The notes under the pieces: generated by a model
Seen by the model: the letters and a program-made list of their open reading frames with translations, nothing else
What the model was told of the DNA's origin: nothing
Databases searched by the model: none
Made by a program: the position numbers and the translations under genes
From: Toxorhynchites rutilus septentrionalis
Lineage: Eukaryota; Arthropoda; Insecta; Diptera; Culicidae
DNA length: 64,000 bases
Direction: 5' to 3'
Assembly (NCBI RefSeq): GCF_029784135.1
Contig: NC_073745.1
Span: 49,239,619 to 49,303,618 of the forward strand
Shown here: positions 1 to 11,360 of the stretch, in pieces
How the letters are laid out: every line of letters starts with the position of its first letter
Position numbering within the stretch: the first letter of the stretch is position 1

Positions 1-156
1 CGACATTTCCAAGCCAAGATTGCTGAAATTGCAAGCATGCAAATGAGACTCAAGAAACTGGGGAACGTTGAATTTGATTTCAATGATCAAAAACGTGGTG
101 AAATTTTGCAATGTTCTAAGGATCGTTCAGGAATAGAATCCAGGAACACGCATTAG
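1..156 (+). pseudogene. C-terminal end of an ORF, probably of an LTR retroelement (partial)
   Basis: Frame 1 is open from the window edge to a TAG at 154-156 and gives about 51 residues, starting RHFQAKIAEI and rich in charged residues. I do not recognise the family. The link to an LTR element is inferred from what lies downstream: an AT-rich untranslated stretch and then, after a 4-kb insertion, a polypurine tract and an LTR-like sequence at 4731-5055. It could be the end of a pol or of an env-like third ORF. Whether the full ORF is intact cannot be seen. Confidence 0.4.
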
Positions 157-451
157 TGGAGAAAGACGGGTGAGACAGCACAACGCGGAATGACACAAGC
201 AGCAACCCACACCTAGTATCAGAGACCAACCAATTGACAAGTCACAGCGGAAAACGAGCAACCAGTCAGCGAATAAACAGTAAGAATGACCATTCTATAA
301 AAAGAAAAAGGAAAATAAGAGTTTATGAAAAAAAACAAATAATAGCCAAAAAAGTTATATTAACAATTATGAGAAATCGAAAATATGCATGAAACAATAA
401 ACAATGAGGCAATTTAAAAAGTTTAGATTCACTCAACAACAACATAAATAA
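157..451 (+). other. Untranslated region of the host LTR retroelement
   Basis: AT- and A-rich sequence without an ORF between the stop at 154-156 and the TAA microsatellite. It is inferred to be the 3' untranslated part of the LTR element, now split from its LTR by the Dong-like insertion. Confidence 0.35.
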
Positions 452-472
452 CAATAATAATAATAATAATAA
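452..472. repeat. (TAA)n microsatellite at the 5' junction of the Dong-like element
   Basis: About six to seven AAT/TAA units. Dong elements of the R4 clade are known to insert into TAA repeats, so this is a plausible target site. The 3' side is a TA repeat instead. Confidence 0.8.
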
Positions 473-804
473 GGTTAGTTAAGCCTGGTGCACGTGTCTC
501 GTAGTTCCCATTGCGACCTTCAGCCTCTGCCCAGGAACTCCGATCCCTACCTTCACGAGGTACTAGCTGAGATGCGAGCAACCCTTGGAAAGATCGGGTA
601 ACCAACCCCGGTGGGACCTTGGGTCGTATGCAAACAGGGAAGGGGGACTAGTGTAGCGTCTGTTCTCCATGTTAGGAGCGGCCCACAACAGCGTCTGTAT
701 TCCAGGTTAGGAACGGCTGAGATACCGTCCTTCAGGCAGGTTGAGGACTCTAAGAAGCAACCTGTGCCAACCCGTGTTTTCCCGGGAAAAGGAAAACTAC
801 CAAT

Positions 805-2970
805 ATGCAATTGAGAAATCGGAGAATTATAGTAATGCGATCGCCTGAGGAGGGCCCCCGGACTGGAGCTGGTCCTGGAACGGGCGTACATGCGAGCGGC
901 CAGCGGCTAGAGGAATTGGTGCAAGAGCGGACCCCTAGTCATCGGGCTCAGCCCGTAAACCGAACGCTAAACAGAACCCGCAGCACAAGAAATCACAATG
1001 GCAATGCTGCACCTGCAAATGATGCTGCGATTGGACGACGTCAGTCGCTCACATTGACAGGCCGCCAACGGCAACGAATCATGTGGACGAGAGAGATGAA
1101 TGAATTCGTGATTCGTTGCTATTATGTCTGCACAAGATTGGAGACGGACATGTCCGGCAGACCAAGAATGCTGGAAATGTTCAACGAGCAGTTCCCACGA
1201 TTTGCCGGCCAACTAGATCGGAATAAGCTCTACACACGGAGACGAGCGATTTTGTCACACAACATGCTGTCCCCGGCTGAAATAGAGGCCATCAAGTTGG
1301 AAGTGCAACGAGAACTGCGTAGAGAGAGTGGAAGATTGAGCGATATGTCGAGAAGGAGCTCTGCTAGGCTGAGTGCATCGTTCGCTAGTGAAAGGCGCGA
1401 ATCTATTGCACCACCACCGGATCCAGTGGATGAGCCTAGAGGACAAGAGCCGGCAGAGGATCAACAACGAGGTCAATTAAAGAACGAATTGGCTTTCCAC
1501 ATGGATGCAGCAGTGACCCAGTTTTACGGAACGGACCCCTTAACCCGACACAAGATTCCGAAGTTGCAGTATTCCCACCGACTAACGAGTGCCGTCCAAG
1601 TACTCGACCAGGATGTACTACCTGTGTACCTGGAAGTGGTAGAGAATCTAGAGGAGCAGCAATTTATCGTTTATTGTGGAACTGTAGCTGTTGTACGGAC
1701 GTTAGGAATGCGCACCTTTCACCAAGACGATAGACAGGACCGCGTACTCTCCAAAAAACCGAAACCTGCTTGGATGAGACGCCTGGAAGGTCGTATCCAA
1801 ACGCTCCGAGTAAAAATCGGTCGACTAACGCAGTACAAGAGGGGAAGTCGATCGCGAAAGCTGATTCGTGGAGTTGCTGAAATTGTGAAGCCGGCAGAGC
1901 TCTCTGATCTTAATGAAAACCGCATCATTGAGATCCTCGACATCCATGTACAACGGTTGAGTGCTCTATCAAAAAGGTTAAGACGTTATACGGAATGTAC
2001 GAAAAGGCATGCGGATAATCGTATGTTCAGTATGAACGAAAGGGAGTTCTACAGCCGCATCAAAAAGAAACGCAATAATTACGATGGTGGTCTTCCTGAG
2101 ATTGACGAAGTTACCCAGTTTTGGTCAGGCTTATGGGAGAACCCTATTCAACACCGAAGTAACAGGATGTGGCTGGCAGAAGAAGAGGAATATGGAAACG
2201 GACTTGAAGCAATGCCTGCCGTTATGGTAACCGCCCATGATATCAACGAAGCCATTCGAAATTCCAGGAATTGGGCTGCGCCAGGACCAGATTTCGTGCA
2301 CAATTTCTGGTACAAAAAGTTTTCTTCAACTCATGGGCGAATGGCAGAGTGCTTCAATAAGGTATTAGAAAATCCCCAAACAACACCGGAGTTCGTGACC
2401 AGGGGAATTACTCATCTGATGCCAAAGGATCAAGACACAGCGAATGCGGCGAAGTACAGGCCAATAACATGTCTAACGAGCCTGTACAAGCTACTTACGT
2501 CGGTTATTAATAAAAAGATACAAAACCATTGCGAAGTTAACGAAATATTAACAGAAGAAGAGAAAGGCTGTAAACAGAACACGCGGGGCTGTAAAGATCA
2601 AGTCGTTATCGATGCAGTCATCGTCGGACAAGCAAGCCGAAACAGAAGGAACCTGAGTATGGCGTACATTGACTATAAAAAAGCATACGACTCAGTACCG
2701 CATACGTACCTGATAAAGGTACTAAAAATGTACAAGATACATGATGGCGTCATCAGGTTTATGGAACACGCAATGGTAAATTGGAGCACCTCGCTTAGTA
2801 TCACCGACGGAACAACTATGTTGAGATCTAGAACTCTCAATATTCGCAGGGGAATATTCCAAGGTGACACATTCAGTCCTTTGTGGTTTTGCCTTGCGAT
2901 GAACCCCTTGAGCAGAGCACTCAACCAAAGCAGCCATGGCTACCATACGTGGACGACTGGTGGAGACTGA
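805..2970 (+). pseudogene. R4/Dong-like reverse transcriptase, N-terminal part, truncated before the active site
   Basis: An ORF of 721 codons. About the first 500 residues are basic and low in recognisable motifs. The RT fingers and palm follow from roughly residue 545: YRPITCLTSLYKLLTSVI, then a segment with GCKQNTRGCKDQ, then MAYIDYKKAYDSVPH, which carries the first catalytic aspartate, then RRGIFQGDTFSPLWF. Soon after LNRAL-like sequence the frame runs into sequence that belongs much further downstream and stops at 2970. The YxDD/FADD catalytic box is absent from both this ORF and the next. The start ATG is the first in frame after the leader. The product would be inactive as a polymerase. 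Confidence 0.75.
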
Positions 2971-4306
2971 AGGATTCCGCATTAACGAGAGTGAAGTGAT
3001 TCAAGATTTGGTGGAAGGCGAATCCTATAAGTACCTGGGATTTCTGCAATTGAAAGGGATTTGTCACACAAAAATCAAGAAGGAACTCCAGGAACAATTC
3101 TTGATCAGAATCAACCAGGTTTTGAAAACAAACCTCTGCGGCGGCAAAAAAATCAAAGCCGTCAATACGTTTGCCGTTCCTTTACTCACGTACAGTTTCG
3201 GGGTGCTGAAGTGGACGAAAACCGATTTAGAAACAATAGAAAGAGCAATGAGAGTGACGTTCACAAAGCACCGTATGCACCATCCAAAGTCGTCCATAGA
3301 AAGATTCACCTTGCCACGTGTTGAAGGAGGAAGAGGTGTCACTGACATTAGAGCGCTTTGCAGTTCCCAGATCCAGCAGTTGCGGAGTTACTTCGTGGAA
3401 AGTCAGACCCGTCACGATATCTATCGCGCTGTCTGTGAAGCGGACCGTGGATTCAGTGCCCTGCATCTGGCGCAGGAGCAGTACGAACTTAGCTGCAATT
3501 TGCAGACCATAGAAGAAAAAACAACATCATGGAAGCAAAAGGAACTTCATGGGACACACCCCCATCGTTTAGAGCAAGTGCATATCGACAAAGTATTATC
3601 GAACACGTGGCTGGTGCGAGGTGAACTCTTTTCTGAAACAGAAGGGTTTATGGTAGCCATCCAGGACCGGATAATAGCGACCAAAAACTACCGGAAGTAC
3701 ATCTTGTACGAAAACGTTGTTGACTGTTGCAGAAAGTGCAATAAAGTAGGAGAGACGATAGAACACGTCATAGCCGGCTGTGGAGCGCTAGCCGAATCAG
3801 CTTATCTCAATCGTCACAACTCGGTTGCCAAGATTGTTCATCAACAGCTAGCATCAAAACGCAACTTGGTAAATCAGTTGGTACCCTACTACAAGTATAT
3901 TCCGGATCCGGTTTTGGAAAATAGCTGCTACAAGTTGTACTGGGATCGCGAGATTATTACGGATGTCCGAATACCAGCTAATCGCCCTGATATTGTGGTC
4001 TACGATAAAAATAAGAAAGAAGTGCTGATAATAGACATTGCAGTACCGTTAGACCACAATCTACAATCTACGTTTGCTGCCAAGATAACCAAGTATCACG
4101 ACTTGGCAGAAGAACTAAAACAAATGTGGCATTTGAAAGGCATCCGTATTATACCAGTAGTGATCTCTGCTACTGGTTTAGTTCCACACTCTCTCACGCA
4201 GTCATTGGAGGAGCTGCAAGTAACAGAGCAGCTTGCGGTTATGCAGAAAGCGGTGATTCTTGGAACGTGTAACATAGTGCGACGGTTCCTGAATCACCAT
4301 AATTAG
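2936..4306 (+). pseudogene. R4/Dong-like retrotransposon protein, C-terminal part with CCHC finger and restriction-like endonuclease
   Basis: An ORF of 456 codons in another frame, overlapping the previous ORF by 35 nt. Residues from about 30 (YKYLGFLQ) correspond to the RT thumb. A CX2CX8HX4C finger is seen as CRKCNKVGETIEHVIAGC near 3727-3780. A restriction-like endonuclease signature follows at about 3985-4045: RPDIVV, then 14 residues later IIDIAVP, as in R2-type endonucleases that nick the target for primed reverse transcription. An internal deletion with a frame change near 2940 separates it from the N-terminal half. Confidence 0.75.
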
Positions 4307-4435
4307 AACACGATAATTGTGCAGACACCACAGAGCCTAATCCCCCTTTGGTATTTAAGAAGTGAATCTAGGGAATCTAGTATATACATGAAAACGAAAG
4401 ATTAGGATACAGATAATATAGCAAACACTATACAG

Positions 4436-4625
<190 letters not shown>

Positions 4626-4730
4626 AAAACTATTGCAAGAAAAAAAAATTATAACAATCAACTCGTAAATATCCATACGAAACAATTTTAGGGAAAACTC
4701 TTCTAGTTTCCCCCAAAACTCATTGAGTGG

Positions 4731-4737
4731 GGGGAGA
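4731..4737 (+). other. Polypurine tract of the interrupted LTR element
   Basis: The sequence GTGGGGGGAGA ends at 4737, directly before the TG that opens the LTR-like sequence. This is where the plus-strand primer of an LTR retroelement is expected. Confidence 0.5.
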
Positions 4738-5055
4738 TGAAGCGCCCAATATTTTATTTAATTAGTTCCGCGTACGTCAAATTTCCGGGGACAAGTTCAA
4801 CAACGCGGTGTTTAATTTTGTTCTGTTTGATTCCATAAAGGGGCTCGCGCAGAGTCAGCACCACGGAAACGTGTGTGTATGATACTAGCGCGCCCTAAAT
4901 TTAAGTTAGTAAATAGAAAGAAAACAAAAAATGTAAACATTAACGAATAATAAAAACATTCGAGCCGGTCAGGCTCGGGAGAGTACTGAACAGAAATTCT
5001 ACCGCGCCGGTCGCGTTAATTTATTTCGTTCCTGCTCCGAAACCCCTGCCGGCAA
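4738..5055 (+). mobile_element. 3' LTR-like sequence of the interrupted retroelement
   Basis: Starts TGAAGCGCCCAAT right after a purine tract and contains AATAAAAAC near 4950 as a possible polyadenylation site. It ends around GGCA/GCA at 5054-5059, where a Jockey-group LINE fragment takes over. The partner 5' LTR lies outside the window, so the family (gypsy or BEL) cannot be fixed. Confidence 0.5.
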
Positions 5056-5605
5056 CGCATGTGTACGCAATCAAATCGCTATACTGCTCATTAGTACGTA
5101 GCATTTTGGAGCATGCTGCCTGCGTGTGGTCTCCGTTTCACAGCACCCAAATCACACGAATGGAGAGAGTACAGCGTAGTTTCATTAGATATGCTCTTCG
5201 ACAACTCCCTTGGATAGATCCAGACCATCTCCCGACTACCCGGGCCGCTGCAGACTGATCGCGTTGGAATCGTTAGCTTCTAAGCGTGCTAACCTTCAAA
5301 AATATTTGTGTTTGTTCTGTTAAATGGAAATTTTGGCTGTCCATTCTTATTATATAATGTATCATCCTATGTACCATTCCGACAACTACGTGAGCGAGAT
5401 TTATTGTTTATCAATCGCCATAGGACTTCCTACGGATTCCATAACCCCTTAGAGAATTGTTTCCGTGAATTCAATAGTGCTTGTACTGTGTTCGATTTTA
5501 ACGTGCCCAAAACTGTCTTCAAAAATAGGATTAGCAATTTAATATAAGGATTCAGTCTGTGGACTATAAACAATTCGAGACGGTGATAAATAAATAAATA
5601 AATTA
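5056..5605 (+). pseudogene. 3' end of a Jockey-group non-LTR retrotransposon, frameshifted
   Basis: 5061-5258 encodes the typical region after the RT palm in Jockey/CR1-group elements: LYCSLVRSILEHAACVW, then RMERVQRSFIRYALRQLPW. A frame change near 5255 leads to LIALESLASKRANLQKY, and another near 5305 to the 79-residue stretch at 5308-5547 (CTVFDFNVPKTVFKNRISNLI at its end). A short 3' untranslated region ends in a (TAAA)n tail at about 5585-5605. At least two frameshifts make it non-functional. The 5' part is missing, as is usual for incompletely reverse-transcribed copies. Confidence 0.7.
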
Positions 5606-5884
5606 ATCACCTTGGAACAAATCTTTTCAGCATGGAAGTAGTCAATTACTTGAAAAAACGGGAATTCAACAAACTACACTATTATATTTTTTTTTAATTT
5701 CCATTCCATTTCCACCATGGAGCGCCAAGAAAACAAGGATAGATTGTTCGGGTTCCACAGAACCATCAGATCAAATTGCAGTGCCCTTATATTCAAATAT
5801 GAATATTTGAAGCAAAAAAAAACAGAAATCATCTTTTCATTTTAACCGAAGAGTCAAAGATATGAAATTGCACCGGGTTCACTT
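5606..5884. other. Unassigned AT-rich spacer
   Basis: No ORF or repeat structure that I can support. Confidence 0.5.
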
Positions 5885-6565
5885 GTTATCATGAAAAAGG
5901 TTTTATCCAGATACATTTCCAAAAAGCTTATTATATTGAAGGCATTGGAGATGATTCAATTTAATGAGTTAAATTTTAACTTCGTAATCTGTACTGATTC
6001 AAACCTCATAGTGAAGAATGTCCAGTTTAGCTTAAATAACATTCAAAGTGAGGGAAAATCAGTAGTTTTTATGTGGGTGCCAGGTCATAAGGGAATTCTT
6101 GGTAAAAAAAAATTACCTCTCTGCAATTTGAATGCTTTTGTGAGAAGAAAAATATACACTATGTGGCAGGCAGAATGGTCAAATATTCAAAATAACAAAC
6201 TTAGAACTACTAAGGATTCGGTTTATATTTGGAAATCATCTTTTGCACGAGTAAGAAAGGAATTATTTTATGTAGACTTAGAATTGGACAGATAACAGTG
6301 TCCACTAACGATGTTCACTAAACTTTTTTGTATTATTGTAAACAATTTGATAGAGAACGAAATTAATTCAATATTAGCAATATAATACTTTCAGAAAATA
6401 GTTCTTCGAGTCATCAAAATTAAAAATCTATTGGATAAAATTCACAAATCTAGGTTTAAGTAGTGTATAAGAAATGAATAATTGTACTTTTGTCGAAACT
6501 GGATGTAAATAGCCGTTATCGTGCTGATATTTCCAAATAAATAAATAAATAAATAAATAAATAGA
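5885..6565 (+). mobile_element. 3' end of an I/R1-group non-LTR element with RNase H relic
   Basis: An RNase H-like ORF (5891-6295), a 3' untranslated stretch and a (AAAT)n tail at about 6533-6563. The 5' part is missing. Tail type and RNase H point to a non-LTR clade that carries RNase H (I, Loa, R1 or relatives). Confidence 0.55.
5891..6295 (+). pseudogene. RNase H domain relic of a non-LTR retrotransposon
   Basis: 134 residues. ALEMIQFNE followed by FVICTDSN and later VVFMWVPGHKGI matches the beta-strand/aspartate (TDS) and the WVPGH segment of the RNase H domains found in I- and R1-group pol proteins. The sequence after WVPGHKGI lacks the usual NExAD box, so the active site is damaged. 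It ends at a TAA at 6293-6295, shortly before the tailed 3' untranslated region. Fragment only. Confidence 0.55.
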
Positions 6566-8280
6566 TCCTGGATCAATGAACCTGATAATGTTAACCTAAC
6601 GGAGCAGTGCTACTGTTATCATTAGCAGTCATTCAACCCCATAAAAGTACCAGTTCAGTCACACCGGTGAAAAGCCACCGCGCCTAATGGGATATGTATG
6701 GTTATAATGAAACACAGAGATTTTAATGCGAAAGAACCTCTCTCTTATTAATGAAATTCCACGCTGCAAATGCATAACGACAGACTCTCATCAGTGCCCA
6801 TAAAACATAATCTGAATAACGTGTCAACCTTTACGTACCGTAAAACGAGTTAACATCACATCGAGTACCTCGTCGTGCTGACGAACATCTGTTTTTGTGG
6901 CAAATTTTAAAAAACGAGAACGGGAGAATAAACATGAAAATGGTGTGAATAAAAATACCACAACACAGAATCAGTGCCTTTCCCTTACAGAATTCATGCC
7001 AAAAAGCTTCAACGGTGGAAGGAACCGCAGCAGCACCAGCACCAGCAGTAACGCGGTAACAGCTCTCGGGGAACTTTCATAATGTGTTGAATATATATTT
7101 TTGCAGCAACCACGGATTGCGCATGAACTCCAACTTCGGCGGCGGAACAAAAAAAAACCGCAGATGGGGAATAAACGTTATTAGTCTCCAAAGATACGAC
7201 TTGAGTGTGTCTGTCTCTGGGCCGCAATCGAGAACATGCTTTCCGTGAGTGGGCTGTGGGAATACACATAAAATGTTGATTAGTAACGAAACAAGTTTAG
7301 GAATTTTTATCAGAATTTTAATTTATTTCTCATCATATCTTTGACCTTTGATCGTTTGAGGTATGAGCGCATATACGCTTCGGCCTAGAGCCTATGGTCC
7401 AGCGTGGGCTGTTTAATTGCTCCAAATATTCAGCTGGGAAATATGTATGCTCAATTTCCCAGCGTTCGAATATTCGCTTTAAAATAACCAAAAAGGGCAA
7501 CACGAAATATTATGCTTTTTCACCTCCACACTCAAGCAGCCGACCGGGGTCGAGAGAACATCGTGTAGGAATCTAGCGTTCATGAATTTGGAGCAAACAT
7601 TCTTCGCAACATGAATTTGGCAGGCATCAGAACCCTCGTCGTTTTGCTCGGTGCTCGGCAACGCGAAATGAGACCATGCGTTCCATCTCTTCGAAACGCT
7701 TAAACGGAGCGTTCGTATTACGCCAGCGGCAAAACGGCGGATCTTTTCAGCTGTCAGTTTGTGTGGGGATCGCATGCAATGGTTGAAGAGAAAATTTTCA
7801 TTGTCGTAGAGCAGGGATTTCACTCTAGTATGGAAAATATGAGAATAGCAACTGGAAAACAGATTGATTTGGTCTAGAATTGTAAAACTCATCACATGAG
7901 ATTGGATGAAAAATTAGAACGCTATAAGTGACCGCATCTATTCGGTCTCGTTTCTGTTATGCTAAAAATCTTTTGACAGACAAGGCTTCTTCATTTTAAG
8001 GTAACATGAAGTTTTAGGTACACAATTACCGTGTTTTCGATATTGTCATCCGTTTATGACGTGAAAAAGAGACTTTGGCCTCTACGGGCGTTTTTAAAAC
8101 ACTCAAACATTCCCCAGAAACATGACAAGGCCATAGCCATAGACAATCTATATCTTATAACCCATCCATAGTATTGCTACAGAAATATAGAAGATTCTAT
8201 TTTTTGAAACAAACTATTGAATTGTTCTAAAATATTGAGTATTATCCGCAAGCGTTAAAACCCACGTTTTGATTGGTTCA
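6566..8280. other. Unassigned region without a recognisable gene
   Basis: No domain or repeat recognised. 7479-7895 (minus) holds a 138-codon ORF and 6897-7082 (plus) a 61-codon ORF. Neither shows a family motif, and ORFs of this size are expected by chance here. It may be intergenic or intronic. Confidence 0.5.
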
Positions 8281-8516
8281 ATGTGTACTCAGTTTCGCCG
8301 TCTAAAACGAGTGAGCAACATAGCGGCGGACACAATACTCAGTACGGCAGTATAAGAGCTGTTCACAGTGATTTCTGTGTTTCGATTCTTTGTGTGGACA
8401 CCGACTGGACAACATCGTTGCTGGACGGGCTGGACGGCGAGGGATCGAGTGCCTTTCTCAAGGCAAGAGGGCGGAGGTGTTAGCGCTGGAGTAGAATAGA
8501 GTAGAGTTTTCAAAGG
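8281..8516 (+). promoter_or_regulatory. Promoter-like segment with TATA box and a TCTC-loop hairpin
   Basis: TATAAGAG at about 8350 is followed by TTCACAGT at about 8360-8367, which resembles an arthropod initiator. No ORF with recognisable content follows. A perfect 6-bp hairpin, TGCCTT-TCTC-AAGGCA, lies at about 8449-8464. Promoter function is inference. Confidence 0.3.
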
Positions 8517-8566
8517 GCCTTTCTCAAGGCTAGAGACGAATGAACTGCAAAAGTTTAAAGTCTCTA
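8515..8566 (+). repeat. Two-hairpin repeat, copy 1
   Basis: Hairpin 1 is GGCCTT-TCTC-AAGGCT. Hairpin 2 directly follows: TAGAGAC (8531-8537) and GTCTCTA (8560-8566) enclose GAATGAACTGCAAAAGTTTAAA. Related copies are at 18357-18391, 24165-24214 and 28115-28149. Confidence 0.7.
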
Positions 8567-8988
8567 TAATACAATACCTTCCTTCTGTGTTTTATTGTCG
8601 CTTTAGACAGCGAGCTGTCAACATGGTTGTTCAAGCTTAGGTCAATAATAGACTCGGCACCCTAAATGATTTGCCTACGCTCACACTTTATCGCGCAGAT
8701 CATTATTATCTCAAAAATCTAATCTGCATACGCACAAAGCAGATAATAGTTTTATAATCCCTTTTGTCACAGAACGAAACGAAAGACAGATAAACTAGAT
8801 ACACCGATAGCTTCAGCCTCTTTCTACGTAGATAGTTCACAGAGTACGCATCAAAAATTATATCGTCGGTCAAATACAATTTCGAGCAAAGGAATTGAAT
8901 AGTTTTTTCCATTACTTATCCGCGCCAACAGTGTCCCGTCCACAATCCGGTGAACCAGTCGAATTTAGTTAGTTTCCCTACAATGGTG
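8567..8988. other. Unassigned spacer
   Basis: No gene or clear repeat seen. Confidence 0.4.
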
Positions 8989-9427
8989 TTTTTTTTATCC
9001 CATTTATTTATTTGAGGCTCATTAGCATTTTAGCTGTAACAGAGCCGAATTTTAATCGTGTACATGTCACATGGTTATCATATCTTTAATTAGCACATTA
9101 CACAGTTGCCATTCGCCAGTATTCCTTCTATACCATTACATATGGTACATTCACACAGTAGCCATTTAGGTGTAAGGGTATTCTTTCTGTTCTTCCATTA
9201 TCCAGTTGTACCACCGGACAGCGGAGACAGTTGTTTGATCATTGTTGAGTTATTTATAGAACAGTAGCCTGATGTGTCTGGCAGAGCAGAGCAGTTGTAT
9301 GGATGAATCGATTTTATTTCGACCGTGGATCGATCTCCATCGCTGATGATTGTTGCGTGGACGTAGCTATTCTGTAACAACACAAAGATGGTCAATGAGG
9401 GCCCTGAGTTTTGAACTCACGATCGAA
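8989..9427 (-). mobile_element. tRNA-derived SINE, 5'-truncated copy
   Basis: Minus-strand copy of the SINE at 15412-15895. The poly(A) side is the T-run at 8989-8996 and the body continues to CGATCG at about 9427. The B box (GAGTTCAAAACTC in sense) is kept at about 9403-9420, but the A-box head present in the other copies is missing. The flanks ATGGTGTT at 8983-8990 and 9430-9437 are a probable short target duplication. Confidence 0.75.
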
Positions 9428-9599
9428 ACATGGTGTTAATGAAAGTTAATTCGTCATTTTTCAAATTGTTTTTTTATTGCTCTGTTAGTTGTTCGCGCCA
9501 CTCAGTACAGACAATCAATAAATAACCATATATCTGCTGTTTGTTTTTCTGAATGTCTCCAATTCGACCATTTTTTGTTAGATCGGTGAATTGAAGATA

Positions 9600-9652
9600 T
9601 AATTTCGTAGTACTACGTTAACAACGCGGTCATGTCCTGGACACCACCCCAT
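9600..9652 (+). repeat. Dispersed repeat with GTTAACAACGCGGTCATGTC
   Basis: A motif of about 45 bp (ACTACGTTAACAACGCGGTC... GGACAC) recurs diverged at 16570-16615 and 29735-29780, so it marks a dispersed repeat. Its ends are unclear. Confidence 0.45.
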
Positions 9653-10837
9653 ATATGTATTTTTAATGATGCATAACCAATTGCATAACATAAAGAAAGT
9701 GACCGGATAAAGCGTCATCGCATTACGCCAAAAAACGCAATCGTTCGCCCAATCGAAGATTTCTTTGATATTAAGTTGCTTGGTGTACAAAAGTAACTGG
9801 AGAGCCACGAATTGCAATCAGTTGATTGGTAGAATCAAGAGATGCATTTGAAAAGTTGACATGAAGGCCATACAACGCTCCAGTTCAAACAGAAGCTTCC
9901 CCAAACAGTTGATTACGGACCGTTTTCAAATGATCACTATTTTTTTCAACAATGGACAATCGGCAGTTCTACGCATAGTTGTCTCATGTCACTTTTTGGC
10001 AATTTTCACTTTTATTCATAGAACGGTGTTTATATGCATAATTTTTCGGAAACCACGAAGAAATTATTGTTTGTTCCCAACTTTTAAAAAACAACATCAA
10101 GCTCAATTGTCCCATGTTGATATTCTAAGCATAACTGTCCCTCCATGTATATTTTGTAAATCCATAATAAATAAATCGGTTCAAGAACAAGAATTTTAGG
10201 TCACGCTTTCAGCAGGATTAATGCACCCATTTCTGGTATGGAAAAACGAACTCATTTTCAAACACATAAAAAAAAGTTTAACAGAACACCTGTACACCTT
10301 GTTAGCGAATGCCTAATAATAATGAGATTTATATTCTGCAAAAGTGCTGCAGATCAATCACTGCGCAGATGCGCGAAGTGAGAAGATCTTTTCGTATTTC
10401 ATTAAACAGCAGTTCACTGCTTTTAAAAAATCCTGTGTATTGATGAACTGAAACGCTTAAAGCTTCTGGTAGACAAAAATGCTAAAAAACTTTGATTGCG
10501 TTTTTCTCAGTTACTGATTTTGGAACATGCTATTTTTATCCATAATACATTTTTACAGAAGAAGACAAGGAGGGGTGACCATCTGTACTGATTGAGCAGG
10601 GCATGTCCTAATTTTGTCTATTTTTCTATTTTTTCTATTTTTTTTCTATTTATTATTAATCTATTTGAGACGTCCTGATTTATTTTCACAATCTAGCCTT
10701 TGTCCTTATTTTCATGAGAAATTCAATTTTGTTTCGGAATCAGTGTTTTATGTTTTTCAGCAAAACCTTTTTTGTTTAGAGATTTTGTTTTACTGGCCAC
10801 GGTGATGTTCTTGTGTTTTATCTTGATCTTCCAAGTT
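9653..10837. other. Unassigned region
   Basis: ORFs at 9861-10199 (plus) and 9578-9817 (minus) have no recognisable motif. No TIR or tailed element seen. Confidence 0.4.
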
Positions 10838-11075
10838 ATTTTTTGACGTAGAACTATGTCTTTCAGGAATGCCAAATGCCAAATCAGAAAACAAATGAAA
10901 TAAAGTTAACGTTAATAACTATTTTCACTGTGAACGAATTCTCATGATTTGCATACCAATCGAATCGGAAATTCTCTAAGATTTGTATGATATGCTATAC
11001 ACTACAATTCGCTAATCTCTAAACGGTTTAAACTCATGAAAACTGGAAGAGTTTCAATGAACAACTGTAAAATGT
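10838..11075 (+). repeat. Dispersed repeat, uninterrupted copy (empty site for DD37E copy 2)
   Basis: It starts TTTGACGTAGAACTATGTC and shares an ordered series of matches with 26412-26496 plus 27788-27905: GCCAAATCAGAAAACA, AAATAAAGTTAACGTTAA, AATCGGAAATTC. The junction AATAACTATTTTC has a single TA where the other copy carries the DD37E transposon. Confidence 0.7.
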
Positions 11076-11119
11076 CAAGCGTTATCTAAACCCCCAAACT
11101 GCCAAGTTTTGATTGGCCT

Positions 11120-11360
11120 GATTTACGGTTTCCCCAACACAGACTTCAAAATCGATGTATCTATGGAAATCCGCTTTGCAAATATACATGTAAGCCATGT
11201 GTATTTTTGTTCCCACCGAGCTGTGTTTCCCTGACACGGATTTCAAAATTAATGTGCCTGGGGGAATCCGCTTTGCAAATACATGCAAGTCTCGTACCAA
11301 CTATAGTATATGTCCAGCCGAAGCTAGGACAAAAATAAATACATGCAAGTCGAGGGTATT
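11120..11360 (+). repeat. Local direct repeats around GGAATCCGCTTTGCAAATAC
   Basis: Two units about 94 bp apart share CACRGAYTTCAAAATYRATG and GAAATCCGCTTTGCAAATA-like sequence. A third partial unit (AATACATGCAAGTC) lies near 11338. Function unknown. Confidence 0.55.

Larger units (their letters stand above)
473..4435 (+). mobile_element. R4/Dong-like non-LTR retrotransposon, defective
   Basis: An element of about 4 kb: a GC-richer 5' leader (473-804), a reverse-transcriptase ORF broken near 2940, and a C-terminal CCHC plus restriction-like endonuclease region, ending just before a long TA microsatellite. RT followed by a C-terminal CX2CX8HX4C finger and a PD...D endonuclease is the architecture of the R2/R4/Dong group. 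It lies inside the 3' untranslated region of an LTR element, so it is the younger insertion. Confidence 0.75.

Noticed and set aside
7479..7895. 138-codon minus-strand ORF
   Set aside because: Looked for transposase or nuclease motifs and found none; length is within chance.
8440..8570. Histone gene 3' end suggested by the stem-loop
   Set aside because: No histone coding sequence upstream on either strand, and the loop is TCTC rather than the common TTTC/TTTA; kept only as a structural similarity.
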